NCBI RefSeq assembly: GCF_934560975.1
Contig: NZ_CAKTFO010000014.1
Location: 1 to 64,000, forward strand
DNA: 64,000 nt
Reading direction: 5' to 3'
Origin: an uncultured Sphingomonas sp.
Lineage (GTDB): Bacteria; Pseudomonadota; Alphaproteobacteria; Sphingomonadales; Sphingomonadaceae
The position numbers were made by a program, and so were the translations under genes. Below the pieces are notes generated by a model, which made no database searches, was not told where the DNA came from, and worked only from the letters and a program-made list of their open reading frames with translations. Of this stretch, positions 61,456 to 64,000 are shown piece after piece. The number at the start of each line of letters is the position of its first letter. The first letter of the stretch is position 1.

Positions 61456-63371
61456 CCCGCGACACCCACCCCGACGCTGTTGTGACGCAAGGCCGAAAGC
61501 ACCGTGTTCACGATCGCGTCCGCATCCAGCCCCGCCTCGGCATATTGCGCCTCCGGCTTGTCATGTTCCTGGAAGCGGTCGGGCAGGCGCAATGTGCGCA
61601 GCTTCAGCCCGCCGTCGGTCAGCCCTTGGTCGGAGGCGAAGGTCAACACATGCGCGCCGAAGCCGCCGGCCGCCCCCTCCTCGATCGTCACCGCTACCTC
61701 GTGCGTGGCGAGCAGGCGACGGATCAGCACCTCGTCCAGCGGCTTGGCGAAGCGGAGGTCGGCCACGGTGGTGGCCAGGCCCTGCGCCTCCAGCCGATCG
61801 GCGGCCTTGAGCGATTCCTCCAGCCGGGTGCCGAGCGACAGGATCGCCACCGTCTTGCCTTCGCGCACGGTCCGACCCTTGCCGATCTCCAGCCGCTGGG
61901 GCTGGTCGGGCAAGGCGACGCCGGTGCCTGACCCGCGCGGGTAACGCACTGCCGTGGGACCAGCGTCATGCTCGGCCATGGTGTGGACCATGTGGACCAG
62001 TTCCGCCTCGTCCGCCGGGGCCATCACGATCATGTTGGGCAGGGTGCAGAGGTAAGCGAGGTCGAACGCGCCGGCATGGGTCGCGCCGTCAGCGCCGACC
62101 AGCCCCGCCCGATCCATCGCGAAGCGGACCGGCAGGTTCTGGATCGCGACGTCATGCACCACCTGATCGTAGGCGCGCTGGAGGAAGGTGGAATAGATCG
62201 CGCAGAACGGACGCATCCCCTGTGCGGCGAGGCCGGCAGCGAACGTCACCGCATGCTGTTCGGCAATGCCCACGTCGAAGCTGCGATCCGGGAACGCCTT
62301 GGCGAAGCGATCGATGCCGGTGCCGGACGGCATGGCGGCGGTGATGGCGCAGATCCTGGCGTCATGCTCAGCCTCGCTCGCCAGGGCGTCGCCGAAGACA
62401 TTCTGGTAAGCGGGCGGGCCGGGCGGGCTCTTGGCCTGCGCGCCCGTGATCACGTCGAACTTCTGCACGCCATGATATTTGTCGGCCGCGTTTTCAGCCG
62501 GGGCGTAGCCCTTGCCCTTCTTGGTGACGACATGGACCAGGATCGGCCCTTCCTCCGCATCGCGCACATTCTCCAGCACCGGGATAAGGTGGTCGAGATT
62601 GTGACCGTCGATCGGGCCGACATAATAGAAACCCAGTTCCTCGAACAGGGTGCCGCCCATGGTCATGCCACGGGCAAATTCGTCGGTCTTGCGCGCCGCC
62701 TGCTGCATCGGGCGTGGGAAGCGGCGGGCGAACTTCTTCAGGATTTCGCGCAGGCCCAGGAATTCGCGGCTGGAAACGATGCGGGAAAGATAGGCGCTCA
62801 ATCCCCCGACCGGCGGCGCGATCGACATGTCGTTGTCGTTCAGGATCACGACCAGGCGATTGCCCGCCGCCTCCGCATTGTTCATCGCCTCATAGGCCAT
62901 GCCCGCCGACATGGCGCCATCGCCGATCACCGCGATCGCCTTGCCGGGCTTGTTCGCCAGCTTGTTGGCGACCGCGAAGCCCAAAGCCGCCGAGATGGAA
63001 GTGGAGCTGTGCGCCGCGCCGAACGGATCATAGGCGCTCTCGCTCCGCCGGGTGAAGCCGGACAGGCCGCCCGGCTGGCGCAGCGTGCGGATGCGGTCGC
63101 GCCGCCCCGTCAGGATCTTGTGGGGGTAGGCCTGGTGCCCGACATCCCAGATCAGCACGTCGTCGGGCGTGTTGAACACATAATGGATGGCGGTGGTCAG
63201 CTCCACCACGCCCAGTCCGGCGCCCAGGTGCCCGCCGGTGCAGGATACCGCCGCCACCGTTTCGCGCCGCAATTCGTCGGCAAGCTGGGGAAGCTGTTCG
63301 GGTTTCAGGCGGCGCAGGTCGGCCGGCGTGGCAACCGTGTCGAGCAGCGGGGTGGCGGGGCGATCGGACAT
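61452..63371 (-). CDS. dxs: 1-Deoxy-D-xylulose-5-phosphate synthase
   Basis: A 639-residue TPP enzyme making the first committed product of the MEP isoprenoid pathway from pyruvate and glyceraldehyde-3-phosphate. GHLGAGLGVVELTTAIHYVF and WDVGHQAYPHKILTGR begin the N-terminal domain; the TPP-binding VIGDGAMSAGMAYEAMNNA and the transketolase-type Pyr domain VGIAEQHAVTFAAGLA follow. GGAGAG stands upstream of the ATG. Carotenoids and quinones of sphingomonads depend on this route. DUF2141 gene follows in ATGA overlap. Confidence 0.97.
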   Translation of the reverse strand: MSDRPATPLLDTVATPADLRRLKPEQLPQLADELRRETVAAVSCTGGHLGAGLGVVELTTAIHYVFNTPDDVLIWDVGHQAYPHKILTGRRDRIRTLRQPGGLSGFTRRSESAYDPFGAAHSSTSISAALGFAVANKLANKPGKAIAVIGDGAMSAGMAYEAMNNAEAAGNRLVVILNDNDMSIAPPVGGLSAYLSRIVSSREFLGLREILKKFARRFPRPMQQAARKTDEFARGMTMGGTLFEELGFYYVGPIDGHNLDHLIPVLENVRDAEEGPILVHVVTKKGKGYAPAENAADKYHGVQKFDVITGAQAKSPPGPPAYQNVFGDALASEAEHDARICAITAAMPSGTGIDRFAKAFPDRSFDVGIAEQHAVTFAAGLAAQGMRPFCAIYSTFLQRAYDQVVHDVAIQNLPVRFAMDRAGLVGADGATHAGAFDLAYLCTLPNMIVMAPADEAELVHMVHTMAEHDAGPTAVRYPRGSGTGVALPDQPQRLEIGKGRTVREGKTVAILSLGTRLEESLKAADRLEAQGLATTVADLRFAKPLDEVLIRRLLATHEVAVTIEEGAAGGFGAHVLTFASDQGLTDGGLKLRTLRLPDRFQEHDKPEAQYAEAGLDADAIVNTVLSALRHNSVGVGVAG

Positions 63372-63435
63372 GGGACGTGTGACTCTCCGTAGCCGACCGG
63401 TCTAGGCACTCCCGCGCAATAAGGCAAAAGCCGCG

Positions 63436-63900
63436 TCAGTTATCCGCACAGGCGGCACAACGTCCCTGCACTTCGATCACCGGGCGGACCGGGGTGAAGC
63501 CGGCGGCGATGGCAGTGCTGCGCACGCGCGCGGTCAGCACGTCATCGTCGATATGGGTGGTCTTGCCGCAGCCGTCGCACACCAGGAACATGCAATCGTG
63601 GCGACAGGCCGGGTGGGCGTTGACGACATAGGCGTTGGCGGTCTCGATCCGCTGCGCCAGATTCGTGGTCACGAACAGGTCGAGGATGCGATAGATGCTG
63701 TTGGGGGCGACCCGCCGTCCTTCCGTGCGCGACAGGGCATCCGCCACGTCATAGGCGGTGGCGGGGCGGCCGAACCCGTTCAGCGTCTCGAAGACGTTCG
63801 CGCGCATCGGCGTCCATTGCTCGCCCGCCGCCTCCAGTGCGGCCCGGGCCGCATCGGCAAGATCGGCGCCGTGTTCCAGCCTGTGTTCATGCTTCCCCAT
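63436..63900 (-). CDS. Fur-family regulator, Zur-like
   Basis: A 154-residue metal-responsive repressor. The winged helix includes WTPMRANVFETLNGFGRPATAYDV and NSIYRILDLFV; the dimerisation domain carries two CxxC pairs (CDGCGK and CAAC) and HPACRHDC, which hold structural and sensory zinc. The order of the metal motifs favours Zur over Fur or Irr, but this is not certain. ATG 63900 is selected because TATCTT lies six bases before it. The frame could extend to 63996. Confidence 0.87.
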   Translation of the reverse strand: MGKHEHRLEHGADLADAARAALEAAGEQWTPMRANVFETLNGFGRPATAYDVADALSRTEGRRVAPNSIYRILDLFVTTNLAQRIETANAYVVNAHPACRHDCMFLVCDGCGKTTHIDDDVLTARVRSTAIAAGFTPVRPVIEVQGRCAACADN

Positions 63901-63906
63901 ATCCGC

Positions 63907-63935
63907 AAGATAGTCCTTGCGAGACATACTCACAA
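63907..63935 (-). promoter_or_regulatory. Candidate leaderless promoter of Fur-family gene
   Basis: On the minus strand TTGTGA (63930-63935), 17 bases, TATCTT (63907-63912), six bases, ATG (63900). Good match to the alphaproteobacterial housekeeping promoter, with no ribosome-binding site between. Confidence 0.55.
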
Positions 63936-64000
63936 GCAAGCGGGCGGGGCAGCGTTGCGCCTGTCCGGCAGCGGGCGCATAGCGCGCCCGTGCCACATGC

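Overview
The window reads as chromosome of a high-GC alphaproteobacterium, most likely a Sphingomonadaceae member (Sphingomonas-like). The grounds are gene content: a CarD regulator next to FdxA, an S4 protein and a SUV3-like helicase; a MucR regulator; DUF1489; a TorF-family protein; an MlaE permease with an N-terminal STAS domain; and a PEPxxWA-CTERM tail on a PQQ-type sugar dehydrogenase. This placement is recognition from protein sequence, not a database result.

Positions 1 to about 4880 are accessory DNA: the integrase end of an integrative element docked at the 3' end of a tRNA-Glu gene. Its far end lies before the window. It opens with the last codons of an IS5-type transposase whose insertion has cut off the 3' end of a GHKL ATPase gene. 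Then come a small ribbon-helix-helix protein with a perfect inverted repeat across its start codon, and a tightly overlapping chain of seven small genes, several DNA-binding, ending in an AlpA-like excisionase and a tyrosine integrase. One chain member is only 36 codons long and starts with TTG.

From 4882 on the sequence is core chromosome. Blocks are: recJ; a phosphate block (NUDIX-DUF47 fusion plus Pit); argE; a short SDR divergent from pepN; the Mla-type lipid transport operon (permease, ATPase, MCE protein, lipoprotein); a HAD phosphatase; a small secreted protein and a TorF-like protein; argG with DUF167; cfa; rlmN; dnaN, a PQQ dehydrogenase, recF and gyrB; a GH15 glucan hydrolase; a pyruvate-oxidase-like TPP enzyme; a secreted TIM-barrel-like protein of unknown activity; a CPA1 antiporter; small proteins of unknown function; hom and glpX; an M19 dipeptidase; a phosphoesterase; a GH130-GH13-GT4 sugar operon; a stress/nucleoid group (DUF2945, SWIB, MucR, DnaJ-like, BolA); an M23 peptidase; the helicase-S4-FdxA-CarD run; an adhesin-like protein; DUF1489; mgtE; an LLM oxidoreductase; a cyclophilin; dxs with DUF2141; and a Zur-like Fur regulator.

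Three themes stand out. First, the element end carries layered DNA-binding proteins and two strong inverted repeats that look like a control circuit for excision. Second, many core genes lacking a Shine-Dalgarno sequence (gyrB, bolA, argE, recJ, hom, the GH15 gene, the Fur gene, mlaE) have a TAnnnT- or TATATA-type box six or seven bases before ATG, which suggests widespread leaderless transcripts. Third, a stop codon appears to have been lost between a NUDIX gene and a DUF47 gene, creating a fusion that still contains the internal ribosome-binding site.
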